From Agarophyton chilense (Eukaryota; Rhodophyta; Florideophyceae; Gracilariales; Gracilariaceae): 64,000 bases of DNA. A program made the translations under genes and the position numbers. Of this stretch, positions 20,006-31,470 are shown piece by piece; position 1 is the first letter of the stretch; every line of letters begins with the position of its first letter. The stretch lies in contig JARGXX010000028.1 of the NCBI GenBank assembly GCA_030374765.1, forward strand, positions 1,017,092 through 1,081,091, in the 5' to 3' direction. The notes below the pieces were generated by a model. It was given only the letters and a program-made list of their open reading frames with translations. It was not told the origin of the DNA and made no database searches.

Positions 20006-20046
20006 CCTGTTCTTATCTAGGCGTGAATCGCCTAGGTAAGAACAGG
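20006..20046. repeat. Long near-perfect hairpin
   Basis: The arms are 18 nt (20006-20023 and 20029-20046) with a 5-nt loop TGAAT and one mismatch that would be a G-U pair in RNA. The arm begins CCTGTTCTTA. It could be a cruciform, a terminator-like RNA stem, a small-RNA precursor or the end of a foldback element. Confidence 0.75.
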
Positions 20047-20208
20047 TCTCTGTTGTGTGGTGGAAAACAGAGTACTCACCCGCGCACGTCTCATCACATC
20101 AGAAAGCGACTGTAAGCGCTTCTTTGACAATAAATGGAGGACGAAACTGGTCAGAGGAAGTGTTAAAAAAAAGTGGACGTTGTTGTCAAAAATTTTCGGA
20201 GACACATT

Positions 20209-20247
20209 TTTCTCACGATAAACTTCGAGCTATCTGATCGTGAGAAA
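20209..20247. repeat. Inverted repeat, 11-bp arms
   Basis: TTTCTCACGAT (20209-20219) and ATCGTGAGAAA (20237-20247) are perfect arms around a 17-nt loop. They lie 40 bases before the broken ORF at 20288. Confidence 0.7.
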
Positions 20248-20287
20248 GAATGCACTCTCAAATTTTGAAATTTAAAAAGCGACAATC

Positions 20288-20629
20288 ATGTCATGGTTCG
20301 GAAAACTGCTCAAGAAACCACTAATTCTAACGTGGAGATAAATGGTGCTTCTATTACTACTGAAGTTTTGAACAATGAAGAGCAGCACTGTCTCGGACGG
20401 TGATCATAGTCATAAAATTATTTCATTGAGACCTCTTACGGTAATAAAAAGTGACACGCAAGAAAGCTACTTGAAAGATCATTCGAAGAAATTAACAACG
20501 GAAAACGTATCCATGACTCTAAATGATCCAGTCCATATGCATCAATAGAAAGCCGCGGGACCTGTTGGAGATTTCATCTCCGCTTTTCATTCGCCTTCGG
20601 AACACCCTCCATACGATTTCTTTATATGA
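20288..20629 (+). pseudogene. Frameshifted coding-like remnant, unknown
   Basis: Three abutting open segments in different frames look like one decayed reading: 20288-20341 (starts MSWFGKLLKKP), 20323-20403 and 20393-20629, the last with one in-frame stop at 20546-20548. The final segment contains PPYD, a PPxY-type motif. Amino acid composition stays protein-like across the shifts, but no domain is recognisable and chance remains possible in AT-rich DNA. The right end is 41 bases before the C LTR. Confidence 0.25.
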
Positions 20630-20670
20630 ATGTTTTCTGTAGCTCAATTGGAAAAAATAGTTCGATATAC

Positions 20671-21257
20671 TGTCGTGTAGTGGGAAAAGGGCTGACTTTT
20701 GAGGTTGTCAATATACTACACTGGCCTTGTAGGTTATGGATGCGAGGGATCATCGGCCATGCAGCTCCGGGCAAGCTACCATCTAGGTGTTGTCAGCCAC
20801 GTGTAGTGTTGACATGTACCTTCTGAATGAGTAATTGTTAGTAATAGTTATTGTAATTATATGTGTTTAGTACAGTAGTTGAGTGGCCAACTGCCACTGT
20901 AGCCAGTGCTGGCCACGTCTCTGACACTAGGTCAGAGACCGTGCCTCGCTGGCACCTCCCGGGTGATCTGGAGAGTGCAGTCCACTGCATATAGGGAACT
21001 GCACCTCCCCCATTGTAATCTGATAAAGACAGGCACCACTTGGGTCACGACTATACCTTTTGGTTCATTGTTTCTCAACTACCACACAGGCTTTCCCGCA
21101 CGTTGAGGCCTACCATCGTTCACCTACACGGTATAGGCTAGTTGCCCCGCCGTTTGCCCCTGCCGGTTTTCATGGTGCCCTGTTACCATCGAGGTTTATT
21201 ACGACTACCTTCTATGGTCGAGCGTCACCAAGCTCCCGATACAAGACAGTAGCATAC
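20671..21257 (+). repeat. 5' LTR of C1, part before the nested insertion
   Basis: It begins TGTCGTGTAGTGGG and aligns with 12957 onward for 587 bases, to ...GTAGCATAC. The last 21 bases of this LTR are at 32358-32378, on the other side of A(+)1. The preceding bases are TATAC. Confidence 0.8.
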
Positions 21258-21262
21258 CACAG
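21258..21262. other. Target-site duplication of A(+)1, left copy
   Basis: CACAG lies left of the A LTR and CCCAG (32358-32362) right of it: 4 of 5 bases match. The intact C LTR at 13570-13575 reads CCCAG at this place, which supports the insertion point. Confidence 0.7.
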
Positions 21263-22149
21263 TGCAGTGCCATGCCCTTCAAGGGGGTTTCGTCCCGGGA
21301 CTTAAAGATTTCGCTCGCTTGAGGACTAGCTTGGTCTGTGACAAGCTATACCGCTTTTGCGTGCCGACGGCCGGTTAGGACCGGAGGTGCACACTGGTGG
21401 AACACGTGGACTGCACGGATGCAGACGCTCGAGTGCGAGGCTTGCCACACGTGGCCCGGATTCTACCTAATGGTTAGTATTATTTAGTAATTTTCAGTAT
21501 TTATTTAGCTACACTATCGCTATTTAGTGTCTAATTTTCGGGGGCGCGCCCACTGTCAGGGGCCGCGCACCACACTAGTTAGGAGTTTGAGCACTGCTCC
21601 CCAGTAAACACCCTCTTGGGAGATCCCAAGGAGGGAGTCTTGGCTCTGAACTTTTCGCCTTCTGCGCGTCTTCACCGCATACTGCGTGAGCGCCCGTCGC
21701 ACGTTAGTTCATTCACCCCTCTGTCGATTAGAGTGCTACAACTACCGTGGGTTCATATTTAATCGCTGACACTTGTCGTAGTCTCGCCCCTGTATAGGGT
21801 TTCGCCCCCGTTTCCTCTTGTTCTTCTTTTTGGCTCTCGTGAGTGGCCGCCCCACTCATCCCGCTCGTCCACCTCATACGAGTGTTTCCTCGCTCCTTTT
21901 CCGACAATCGCCGTGTTACCGCTCCGCCTAGGATTGGTCACACCCCAGAGTGTGCCGTGCTCACCTAAACACTCTAGGTATATCCCGCCGGATTGGCCTC
22001 GGTCTTACACCCGACTCTGCCGTGCCTTTCCAGAGTGGCTCTGTTTCTGTGCTCCGCTGGGACGCGTCTCCTCCGCCTGAGGCGTGTCTCTCGAGAGAGG
22101 AAGATCCCGAACATCTTAGTGGTGTCTCCGCTCCAAGCGTTGTCCTACA
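21263..22149 (+). repeat. 5' LTR of A(+)1
   Basis: 887 bp from TGCAGTGCCATGCCC to CCTACA. The first 15 bases have diverged from the TGAAGGACAATGCCC start of the other LTRs. TATTTAGC and TATCGCTATTTAG around 21498-21530 are AT-rich core promoter candidates. Confidence 0.85.
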
Positions 22150-22152
22150 AAC

Positions 22153-22168
22153 TGATCTCCGGACATAG
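22153..22168 (+). other. Degenerate primer-binding site of A(+)1
   Basis: TGATCTCCGGACATAG lies three bases after the LTR, where A(-)1 has TGGTCTCCCGACTTAG. Four substitutions would weaken tRNA priming. Confidence 0.65.
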
Positions 22169-22314
22169 AAATTTGAGTCGGGCACACTCAGTCACGATTA
22201 ATCGGAAATAGGACTCACCAATTGAGGTTGATCTCAGTTGCACTCTTTGAAGAAGTTTCTTGGCCCCACTAGCTGATCGGGTTTGGATACTCACGTGTAA
22301 CGGATTCTGATCTC

Positions 22315-24345
22315 ATGTCGTCCAAAGACCGTCCAAGGACGCGGAGTTAAACCGGTGCACCGGAACCATCGCAACCAACCCGTATCCCGGTCCTTTCACG
22401 GTCTCATACTGGTGGATCGACTGGCGTGCCAGGTGCAAGGACCTCGAGACCTCCTGTCTCTGATTCGACACCCCCAGCAAGCGGAGCAGGACCGGTGTCT
22501 GCCGCCGCCCAGATGCGCTCCCCTGCTAGGGTTGTCACTCTCCATCCCAGATTTGCAGCTGTGGAAGAGCAACTCCGCTCTATGCGGGAAGCTCAAGTCA
22601 TCCTTGCAGAGGAGTTCGATTCCCTTCACAAGAAGGTAAATGACACTGCTACGCAGGATTTTTCTGAGGACCTCCGTGTCCTCCGTGCGGATGTGAACTC
22701 GATTCTAGAGTCCCTTGGTGGACCCTCGGCCTTTGTCAAGGACGTCGCAGACCAGTTCTCGCGCGTCCGAAGCCGTCTCGAGACGTTGGAACAAACCCTA
22801 ATGTCGGGGGATGATCCGGCCGAGCCGGTTGCAGTATCCCATAAGGGAAGTAAGGAAGAGAACCGCCAGGCTCGAAAGAAGCGAAGGAACACGGATCCCG
22901 AACCGTCAGACTCCTCATCCTCGCAGTCCGACTCTTCCGATTCATCGGTGGAAGTAGCTCGCCGTGAGCGTTCCCCAGGCTCTAAGCGGTCAACAGCCAC
23001 CCATGGAGTGATCCGCGCTCGCACGAAGGGAAGGAAGCACACAGGTTTGAAGGAGCTGAAACCGACCAATTCGCTCTTTAAGAAGCTCTTATCATATCGG
23101 TACTACCGTTTGGAGGACTCCTCTTTGGATCGTACACCCCGTGGTACGGGAAGAGTGAAGGACTGCATTAAGCGAATGCAGCTCTCACTTCGGAACCAGT
23201 TGTTTACTGGAGAAGACCCAATACTGGTGTTGGATTTCTTCGCACGCTTTGTCGCGGAAGCTGGCATCCTTGGAATGAACGAGGTACAGGCCTACATTAC
23301 CTTACTGTACTTCTTACGTGGGCTTGCAGAAGACCAGTACCACTCTGTCAGAGGTTCATTACGCGCCTCTGTGGGAGGGGTCACATGCTGGCCCGAAGCA
23401 GTTCAGTACCTCCTGAGGTCGTATGCTACTAACTCCGCCATTCAGCAGGCTATGCTCGCCCTGCGGGACACTCGCCAACGTCCAGGCGAGTCGGAAACCG
23501 ATTATTCGTCGCGCCTTACCAAGGCCTTCCACCGCTGTGTCAATTTTTACCCCGCTGAAGAGCGTTGTACCATGTTTTTCGATGGTTTGGACCCGGCGAT
23601 CCCGACTCTTGTTGCTCGACGTTGAGAAGATAGACCTAAAGCCACGTATTTGGAACAAGTGCAGTTTGCTCGTGGAGAAGGTGAAGCCCTGCGCGAACGC
23701 ACTCCTGGCTCCAGGGTTAAGTCCGCAAAAGCGTTGATGTTACAACCAGGTACCCCGTCAGCTTCGATGATCGACGAACAGGCCTCTCGAAGGGATTATG
23801 ATAACGTCCAGCTAGCCCATAGCGACGTTCATTCCATCCAGCCAAAGGAGTTACCCTTCACCTTGGACGAGTCACAATACGTGATTGAGGATGACACGCT
23901 ACTCTATGCGGATAATGGTCGCGTTCGTGCGCCACGCGTCCCACACGAAAGTGGTAATGGCCGCTTTTCGCGTCCTGGTTGGAGAGATACCCGCCCCGCG
24001 GTGAAGTTCGTCGAGCCTCGCCATCCAACACCGGCTTCTGGCCTGATTTTTCATCTCTGCTACAAACCAGGCCATACTTCTCCACAATGTGTGTTGTCTC
24101 GAGGCTCTATCCCCGGAGGACAAAGCAGCTGTCCCGATTGCATCGTATATCCGTGCTCGAACGAATGTTCCACGTCACATATCGCTTCCCCGAGCTCGGG
24201 TCGTACCTGCACCGGATTCCCGTGTCACCGACGTGGTCTGTCACCCCACCGCTTCTGCGGTACCTTCTGGACCTGATGCCCCGGCGTTGCCTGCTCAACG
24301 TTCTGAGCAGCCGCCTCGGGCGGAACAGGCCCAGAAAACTAAATA
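22315..24345 (+). pseudogene. gag: Gag polyprotein of A(+)1
   Basis: The start corresponds to ATG 22315 (MSSKDR), with a frameshift and stop within the first 40 codons. From 22426 the frame is open for 399 codons: an N-terminal Ser/Pro region, a coiled-coil-like stretch (EEQLRSMREAQVILAEEF), a Ser/Asp patch and the capsid-like LFTGEDPILVLDFFARF and YFLRGLAEDQY. A stop occurs at 23623-23625 in a basic region, and the reading continues in frame 23650-24276. The zinc knuckle there reads FHLCYKPGHTSPQC, so its first cysteine is replaced by Phe. A further shift follows into 24089-24457. Structural protein of the element, inactive here. Confidence 0.85.
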
Positions 24346-25728
24346 TGGGAGTCTCCTCTCAAGGAGGGGCGCCCTCAGAGTCGAGGTCGACGGCGCCCGA
24401 GGCGTCCAAGCCTCGCTCCCCGGTCAAAATCCTTTCAAGGAAAGAGGCCGTCAATGACCTGAACTCGGAGCACTTTAGCATTCTGCGTCGTCCGTGGAAA
24501 CGTGTTTCCCATAACCGGTTCCCGGATAGTGTTCTGGTGATGGCCAAGAGAAACTACAAGGTCTATGCTGACCTTGGCCTTTCACCCCCGGTTTATGGTG
24601 CGACACCTTACCGTCTTAGACACCGGTGCCGGTCCGAACTTTGTCGTGGAGGAAGTGTTACCGCCTGCTTTGCAGTCTAGGATCCGTCGCTACCTCGTCC
24701 CGGAGGTCGCTGACGCGAACAACAAACCGTTGGATACGGTGGGGTTCATAGAACTGGTAGTCCGCGTTGGCGCTCGCGTTGTGAAACTGGACTTCGTCGT
24801 ATGTCGGAAATTACCCGCCCCAGTCATCTTGGGTTGCGACTTTTGCGACCGCTTCGTCGAAGCGATCTTCCCCCGCCAACGGCGTGTCGAGATGGAGGAT
24901 GAATCGTCCACTCCGATCGTTCGTCGTCCGCTCAGGCGTGCCACGAAGAAGCATGTCCCGCTAACGGCAGCACAGGAACCTGGACCGGATAACCGTGAAT
25001 CTAATAAGCTCCGCGTCGCGGCGTCGTTGTGCGTCCCGCCTGAGTCCGAAATGATGGTGAAAGTAACCTCCCGTCAACACCGACTCCGGATCTTACAACC
25101 ATTGTCGTCACTGTATGACAGGCACAGCCTCGCAATTGCGAATGAAATCGTCCATGTGGAGCCAAACCAACCGTTTCACGTGCTGATCGCCAATCTAGGG
25201 ACAGTACCCCAGTATCTGGTGAAGAACCAAGTGATAGGGTCCGTCATGCCGCACCCCATCCCTATGGTGCCGACAAAGCTGACCGCAGCTGACGTTCTCG
25301 GACTCGGTCACTCTAGGGAGGGGGACAGCCCGGAACCCGTTTCATTGCCGGTACCCGCGGATCAACCTGTAACATCAGAGACGCAGCTCGTTTCAACGAG
25401 TGGTAACCGCCCCGATCCAGTCCAAGAACTCGAGGACCTGGATCTCAGCCACGTCCCGGAGTCATACCGCCATGGATTGCGAGAACTTTTAAGGAACTTC
25501 ACCACTATGTGGGACGGCTCCCTTGGTGAGATTGCCACTACGGAACACCGGATTGATTTGCTACCGGACACCCGACCCATCTCTCAGCACCCATACCGTG
25601 CTGGACCCGCCGCACGCGCGGAGGAAAAGGCACAAGTGGATAAAATGCTTCGAGCACGAGTCATTGAACCGGCTCAGTCGCCGTGGGCTTCTCCAGTCGT
25701 ACTCGTTCCAAAGCAGGATGGTTCTTGA
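24346..25728 (+). pseudogene. pol: Protease and RT N-terminal region of A(+)1
   Basis: The main frame 24565-25728 (387 codons) encodes the aspartic protease with LTVLDTGAGPNF and ILGCDFCDRFVEAIF. The protease-RT linker with VEPNQPFHVL and LGTVPQYLVKNQV follows, then the RT start EHRIDLLPDTRPISQHPYR and SPWASPVVLVPKQDGS. It ends at a TGA where a Trp codon is expected (SWRFCVDYR). The 24346-24564 part joins gag to the protease in shifted frames. The protease itself looks unbroken, although its N-terminal connection to gag is disrupted. Confidence 0.85.
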
Positions 25729-26286
25729 AGGTTTTGCGTCGACTACCGTTGGTTGAATGCCGTCACCGTCAAGGACGTGTATCCAATCCCAAGAATGGAC
25801 CAGTACATTGACTCGCTGGGTTCCGCCACCGTCTTTGCATCCCTGGACGCTAATTGGGGATACTGGCAAGTTCCGGTAAGGAAGCAAGACCAGGATGAAA
25901 CCGCTTTTGCGTGTCACTTTGGTCTCTACCGTTTCAAACGGATGCCTTTTGGTATGACCAACGCCCCCGCTACTTTCCAGCGAGCCATCGACATCCTATT
26001 GGCCCGCTTCAAATGGCGTACCTGCTTGGTCTACTTGGATGACATAATCGTCTTCTCAGATAATCTGGACAAACATCTCACTCATGTGAGGGATATCATG
26101 ACCACGCTTCGAGATTCGGGTGTCACTCTTAAGTTGTTGAAGAAATGTGATTTCTTCACGGACACCGTGAAGTATCTCGGCCATGTTATCCGTCCAGGAC
26201 GTGTTACAGTCGAGGAGACTCGTGTTAAGTCACTCAAAGAGGCTAAAGAACTGCGGACGCAAACCGAGCTTCGTTCCTTTCTGTGA
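25729..26286 (+). pseudogene. pol: Reverse transcriptase core of A(+)1
   Basis: This continues the RT after the [74 protein letters not shown] and YLGHVIRPG. All three catalytic aspartates are present (one in SLDAN, two in YLDD). An extra Leu codon (KLLKKCDFF, against NLKKCDFF in the minus copies) is a small insertion. A TGA at 26284-26286 replaces the Gly codon of SFLGLANVYRR. Without the two nonsense codons this polymerase would look competent. Confidence 0.85.
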
Positions 26287-26741
26287 CTCGCGAACGTCTA
26301 CCGACGATTCATCTTGCACTTTGCGGACAAAGCTGCACCGTTAAACCAGCTTTTACGGAAAGGCCAACCACTAAAATTGGACCCCTTAACCCCCGTTCAA
26401 ACAGAATCTTTCAACTCTTTTTAGGATTCTGTCGTCTCCGCCCCGATTCTCTCGTTGCCCAAGCCTGGAAGGCCGTTCACTGTAGATACGGACGCCAGCG
26501 ACTACCAAGTAGTTTGTGCACTGTTTCAAACTGCACCCAACGGGGAAAGACGCCCCGTAGGGAACTGGTCCCAATCGCTCAACGTCCACGAGGAGAATTA
26601 CTCCGTCTTGGAGAAGGAATGCCTTGCAGTAGTGTGGTCATTACAAACGTTGCGCCCCTATCTCATGGGTAATCATTTCACCATTTTTACGGACCACCAT
26701 CACTTCGATTGCTACTCTGCATCTCGTAGCCTTCAGGCCGC
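26287..26741 (+). pseudogene. pol: RT connection and RNase H of A(+)1
   Basis: This encodes LANVYRRFILHFADKAAPLN, then the RNase H start PFTVDTDASDYQVVCALFQ and NYSVLEKECLAVVWSLQTLRPYL. A TAG lies at 26422-26424 inside FNSF*DSVVSAP. After FTDHHH a frameshift removes the rest of the domain (CYSASRSLQAA, then stop). Eight substitutions within 26347-26475 distinguish it from the second copy at 48189-48317. Confidence 0.85.
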
Positions 26742-27668
26742 TTGATGCGTTGGCGTCTCCGTCGAGCGGAATTAGACTTTGACGTGCAGTACCAAAAAGG
26801 ATCGTGCAACACCCAAGCCGATGCTCTCTCCCGCCTGGTCACTACTGGCGAAGCACTACGCGTCAAAGATGATGAAATACCCTGCTTTGCAGTGAATGGC
26901 GACGACGCTACCATCGAGGACGAGGAACGAGACACGGACTCTTCAGATTACGGTTCCGAATTGGACGACTTTCTTCTCTCGGAAGATTCCGAGAAACCCT
27001 TACCAGGGAACTTCGTGCCTATTACTCCAGAGGAGATGATACGGGAGCAACTCGCTGACCCGTTCTGCGCAAAGGTCCGCGCTCAACTCAATGGAAGAGG
27101 TACTCTCCCCTTTCAGGTGAATGAGGCCGGATACCTTGTACGGACCGTCGGATCGCACCCACAAATCGTGGTACCACATAACCTCCAGTCGAGAGTATTG
27201 CGGATGTCGCACTACTCCAAACTGAGTGGCCACGTCGGGGGACGGAAACTTTACCTCACCCTACGCCGTTACTTCTACTGGCCGGCCATGGAAGTGGACT
27301 GCTACGCAACGGTGCGGTTTTGTACCGATTGCGCTGGGAACCGTGTCAAACTCCGCCGCCATGCGACGAAGTTGAAGCTGTTTCCAGCTCGCACTCCATT
27401 TGAGTTTGTGGCCATTGATATACTCGGTCCCTTCCTTACCACTAAGTGGAATTACAAATTCTTCCTCGTAATTACAGATCGCCTCTCAGAGCTGGTCCGG
27501 ACCGTACTGTTACGGAATATCTCCGCTGTGAGCGTGGCTCAAGCCATCGTCCTACACTGGGTCTTCGTCTACGGTCCACCGGTCAACCTCCTCTCCGATA
27601 ACGGGAGACAGTTCGCCTCTCGTTTCATCGAAGATGTATGTCGCATCTTGGACATTAAGAACCTGTAA
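26742..27668 (+). pseudogene. pol: Integrase N-terminal half of A(+)1
   Basis: 308 open codons with GSCNTQADALSR, the HHCC site (HYSKLSGH, CTDC) and the first two catalytic Asp residues (VAIDILGPF, LSDNGRQF). It ends at the same TAA as the other plus copies, just before the catalytic Glu. It matches 140-1066 and 48584-49510 almost exactly. Confidence 0.9.
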
Positions 27669-29353
27669 ACGACCACTTACCACCCCAAACTAATGGGCAG
27701 GCCGAACGGTTCAACCGGACATTACTTGCGACACTCCGTTCATACGTTGCAGACCACCCCAAAGATTGGGACTTTTTCACTGATCCGCTCACCTTTTCGT
27801 ACAATACGCAGGTGCACAGGACAACTGGATTGACGCCCTTCGAGCTGGTACTGTCCCGTACCCCACCGCCCGTGGCACTGGAACCACAGCCCACGCTGGA
27901 TACCTTTCCGTCACCAACTGCTTACCGCGAAGCGTGGAGAAATTGGCTCACGAAGCTCGTTCCCGCCGCACGGCGTTCAATAGGCCGAGCCCAGGCCGCT
28001 TACAAGCGTGAATTTGATACCAAAGCCCCTCGCTCGCCGCCACGTCTCGCCCCCGACGGTTATGTATTCATCCGCAAGGAGTATTGGAACCCAGAGAAGG
28101 AGAAACGCCACAAGCTGTCACCCGTTGCCGACGGCCCCTTTCAGGTTATTTCGGTAGCTCCCAACACTGTCGTTGTTGACCTCGCTGGTAACCACGAGCG
28201 CATTACCCGCGATCGCGTGCTATCGGCTCCTCCGCCGTTAACATCGCAAACTACTGGTGTGACTGCTCCCGTTGAAACGGATTCCTCGACCCCCTTACCC
28301 AAGGTCCACCCGCGTCCCTACGCGTTACCACACCCATCTCGGGGTTTGTCTGATCTTCCGCTACCCGCGGCGCCCAACCCGCAAGGAATCGGGTCGCGCA
28401 TTCGTCGCTCCTCCCCAGTCCACCCGACGGACACCAACTCCGGTGCATCGTCTAAGGAAGGGGAGGCGCCCGACAGCCGTCGTAATCCGGTCGATACCGT
28501 CGCTGGAAACGCCGCACCGTCGCGTGTCGTTCTTCGCCCATCAGGGGTGCCTGATACCGACATCCTGCAGGACTCGACGCAGTCGCTATCCAAGCCTCAG
28601 AACGCAGCTGCGGATAACGCCACCAACACCCGCCGAGGTGTCACCACACGTGCAACACGGAGTGCAAATGCGCTCAAAGCACCGCAGCCTGATACAGTAC
28701 GAGTGGACGACGCACCGCCAAGTACCCCGCACAGGGAGGCGGATACATCCACGACGCCGACGCCGAACAGCCAGCCATTGGAACCCTCACGTGACTACAC
28801 GGAACCTCGCCGTGGGACAGAGAGGTGCGACAATGCGCCACCGCCCCAGCGAATCTCACCGCCGAAGCGAGCTTCACCACGCCGATTAGCGGAACGACCA
28901 CCCGGGTTACCCGCCGATATGGGCCCTCCAACCGGAATGGGAAACGCCGAAGCAAACCAGGCACTTGGGGAAGATGAACCGCCGAAGTCGGTTCGACATT
29001 CCACTCAGCCGAGGACTGCCTTGCGCGCTACACGGTCCGACTGGAGCGAAGCCGCCCATCGCGTGATCACTTCGGTACCCCCGGGCTCAGGACGTGTACC
29101 ACCCGGAAATAGCGACACCGTCATACGGGATGGCCAGGAAGTGTACCGACAAGAGTTCGTGGTCGGACGCATTCTGGAGCACCCCTACCACCCAAAGGTG
29201 TATCTCCAATACTTGGTCCGTTGGTATGGGTACGGCCCCAAATGGGATTCAGACGAACCAATAGAGCACCTACCTCGGTCAAAGGTGGTACATTATCATC
29301 GTCGTACTGGCACAGCTTTGCCGGCTACCATAGACCGAGCCCCAGTGGGATAA
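27669..29353 (+). pseudogene. pol: Integrase C-terminal half, linker and chromodomain of A(+)1
   Basis: GQAERFNRTL lies out of frame at the start. The 513-codon frame 27812-29353 then holds the GPF module, the long Pro/Ser/Thr/Arg-rich linker and the chromodomain ending LPRSKVVHYHRR. It is nearly identical to 1210-2751 and 49654-51195, with few substitutions (for example EYWNPEKEK here against NPKKEK in copy 0). Confidence 0.9.
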
Positions 29354-29565
29354 GAAGACAGCCGATGGGGATAAAGGAACAGAAGATTTGGATAAGGACC
29401 CTTCGAAGAAGGAGAAGATGCACAGAAGACCTGAAGAAGGATACTCAGAAGAAGTGGAAGAGAAGAAAGAAAACAAATACGTCATAGACCGAAGTAGTTT
29501 ACAATTTTCGAAGTTGCTGCATACACTACCGCACAGCGGGATATACTAACCAAGACAACAATGGA
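29354..29565. other. Purine-rich convergent spacer of A(+)1
   Basis: The same purine-rich tract as 2752-2963, between the pol stop and the antisense ORF stop. It contains no gene. Confidence 0.7.
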
Positions 29566-31435
29566 TTAGTTGCAAGAACCCGGACTGCCGTGCGCGCCAA
29601 CCAAATCGCTAGCAGAGTTACTCCCGCCGGTCAGGCGTGCCACGAGGGCGTCTCTCATCGTACCGATGGCGATGCTCGCCGCTTGTGCGTTCAGTCCAAC
29701 ACCCCGAAGGAACTGGGAGATCACGACCGCCTCTGGGCGTATGGGAACCTCGATAAGTTCCGGTTCGTCCGGCAACGCCGCCGCCACTGGATCGACGACC
29801 GCACCTGCGCGAGTCGCTCCCTGCGCCGGCTGCGCCGTAGTATCGGCACCATCGGGGTCTCCCACGTCTTCCATGACCTCGTCACCACGGTATTCGCCCT
29901 CCTCCTCCAGGAGGTCGTCACCGCCATAGGCGTAGTAGAAGTCATCCGAGTTGACAAACCCCACGGGGTGCTAATATGGTATGCCTCGCGGAGTTATCCG
30001 GAGTGCCGACACCTCCGCCTCGGAGATCTCTTGCTGCTCCCATGGGTTAGGAAGATTAAATCTCTCGCCAACGGCGTGCGACGCCCCGGAGACCGGTCAG
30101 CCCCACCGGCTTCTTGAACAAGGCCGCTCTGCCGGACAGGTACGACAGCCTAGTCGACACGCCCAATGATGTCGATAAGCTCCTGAGCTTCATCTGCGTT
30201 ATTCACACCTCCAAGAGGTAGTTGAAGGTCCAGCTGCCGGATGTAACCACGCAAGCGCGGAGGAAGATACCACAGTCGATACTGGTCGTAGGCTTCCCAC
30301 AAGATGTACGCCGCGGCGCGGCCTGCCCATTCTGTTAGGACCACGGACCATAAGCCGGAGTGCCGATCCTCGATGAGGTACGAGCCCAGATAGGAGACGA
30401 CTGGAGGCAACTCCACGTATCATCCCCGGCACACCTCGACGGAGGACCACCACCCAGGCAGGGGAACGTATCGCCCGAACTGATAGAAGGGACTAATCCG
30501 GTTTATCTCCGTGTTCTGATAAGGGACAAGGAACCCCAAGCGGGATCTGCCCCGACGCTCCTTGCGGATGAAGTTCTGTAACCACCGATATCACGACTCA
30601 CGATGAAGGTGACGAAACTCAGCACGAATGATCGGACGGACCCAGCAGATTGCTTCTTTACGCGCTCGCGGTTGACCGCGCCATGCGTAAGTTTCCAACG
30701 CCGAAAGGCGGTCACAATAGCCGATCTCACCCTGCGTCTGGTATATCTATAGGTCGAAGCCGAACTGGTCGGGGATGGGGTATTGAACGTTTGCCCCGTT
30801 GATCCGTGAGTAGCCGATGCAGATGAAGGTACAATGCGCCTCTTCCGCCGACTCGCGCCTTCGCCGCAGAATCGCGTGAATGGGAACCGCCACACGGCAT
30901 CGCCAATCCCACGAGGTGGTGATCAAAGCCGGCAGCTCGCCCGGGAGACGCGCATTGCCATCAGCATACGTCGCCACGAGTTCTTCACCGAATACCGCTG
31001 TCGGATGGAACCACGGAGCTGTCCGGAGAATCGCCGCATGTTGACGCGGGTTTAACCCGACGAGTTCGTCGTAAGTGGACCAGGTGCCCTCCGCAGGAGT
31101 GATGTTGCTTGAAGCTTCAACGGGACCCCGGGATCGGTTCGGTGCGGTTGACGAGGCACTCCCCCGCGGAGGGGGAGTCGAATAGAAACCGGAGAAGTAA
31201 CCGCGGCGGGGATTGTTACCACCGTTCATCGAGAGTACTGGTCGCCGAGGTATCGGGATGCAATCGATAGAGAAGTTGGTGTACGATGTGAGAGCGCGCT
31301 CGAAGTTCGAGGAGTGATTACCGCGTTGGTGCGTTTGTCGTTCGGTTGTGCAGCTCTGCCTTCGACAGTCGAGTGGTCGCTGGACGCGTTACGCGGCTCG
31401 TTTTTATGCCAGTTGGAACGTTACCTCCCCGCCAT
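29566..31435 (-). pseudogene. Antisense ORF of A(+)1
   Basis: The minus-strand counterpart of the gene at 40107-41973. The expected start ATG (31433-31435) is followed by a TAA at codon 5. The frame is open again at 30747-31229 (GGNNPRRGYFSGFYS, TWSTYDELVGLNPRQHAAIL, ITTSWDWRCRVAVPIHAILRRR). Later blocks, 30150-30416 (YLGSYLIED, AAYILWEAYDQYRLWYLPP) and 29566-29964 (FVNSDDFYYAYGGDD and the acidic tail), are split by stops and shifts. The product is unknown. The ORF lies 35 bases inside the 3' LTR, so transcription would have to start in that LTR on the opposite strand. Confidence 0.75.
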
Positions 31436-31457
31436 GTCGACGGCGTGTTCGTCACCT

Positions 31458-31470
31458 AAGGAGGGGGATA
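31458..31470 (+). other. Polypurine tract of A(+)1
   Basis: AAGGAGGGGGATA abuts the 3' LTR start (TGAAGG) and is the expected primer for plus-strand DNA. It also lies just upstream of the antisense ORF start on the other strand. Confidence 0.75.

Noticed and set aside
20288-20629. Naming the broken ORF as a viral structural protein
   Set aside because: A short basic start and a PPxY motif are too little; no domain can be recognised without a search.
12957-21257. The two C LTRs as ends of one retroelement carrying the host genes
   Set aside because: The polypurine tract is left of the left LTR and the PBS right of the right LTR, so the internal sides face away from the island; flanks also do not match as a target duplication.
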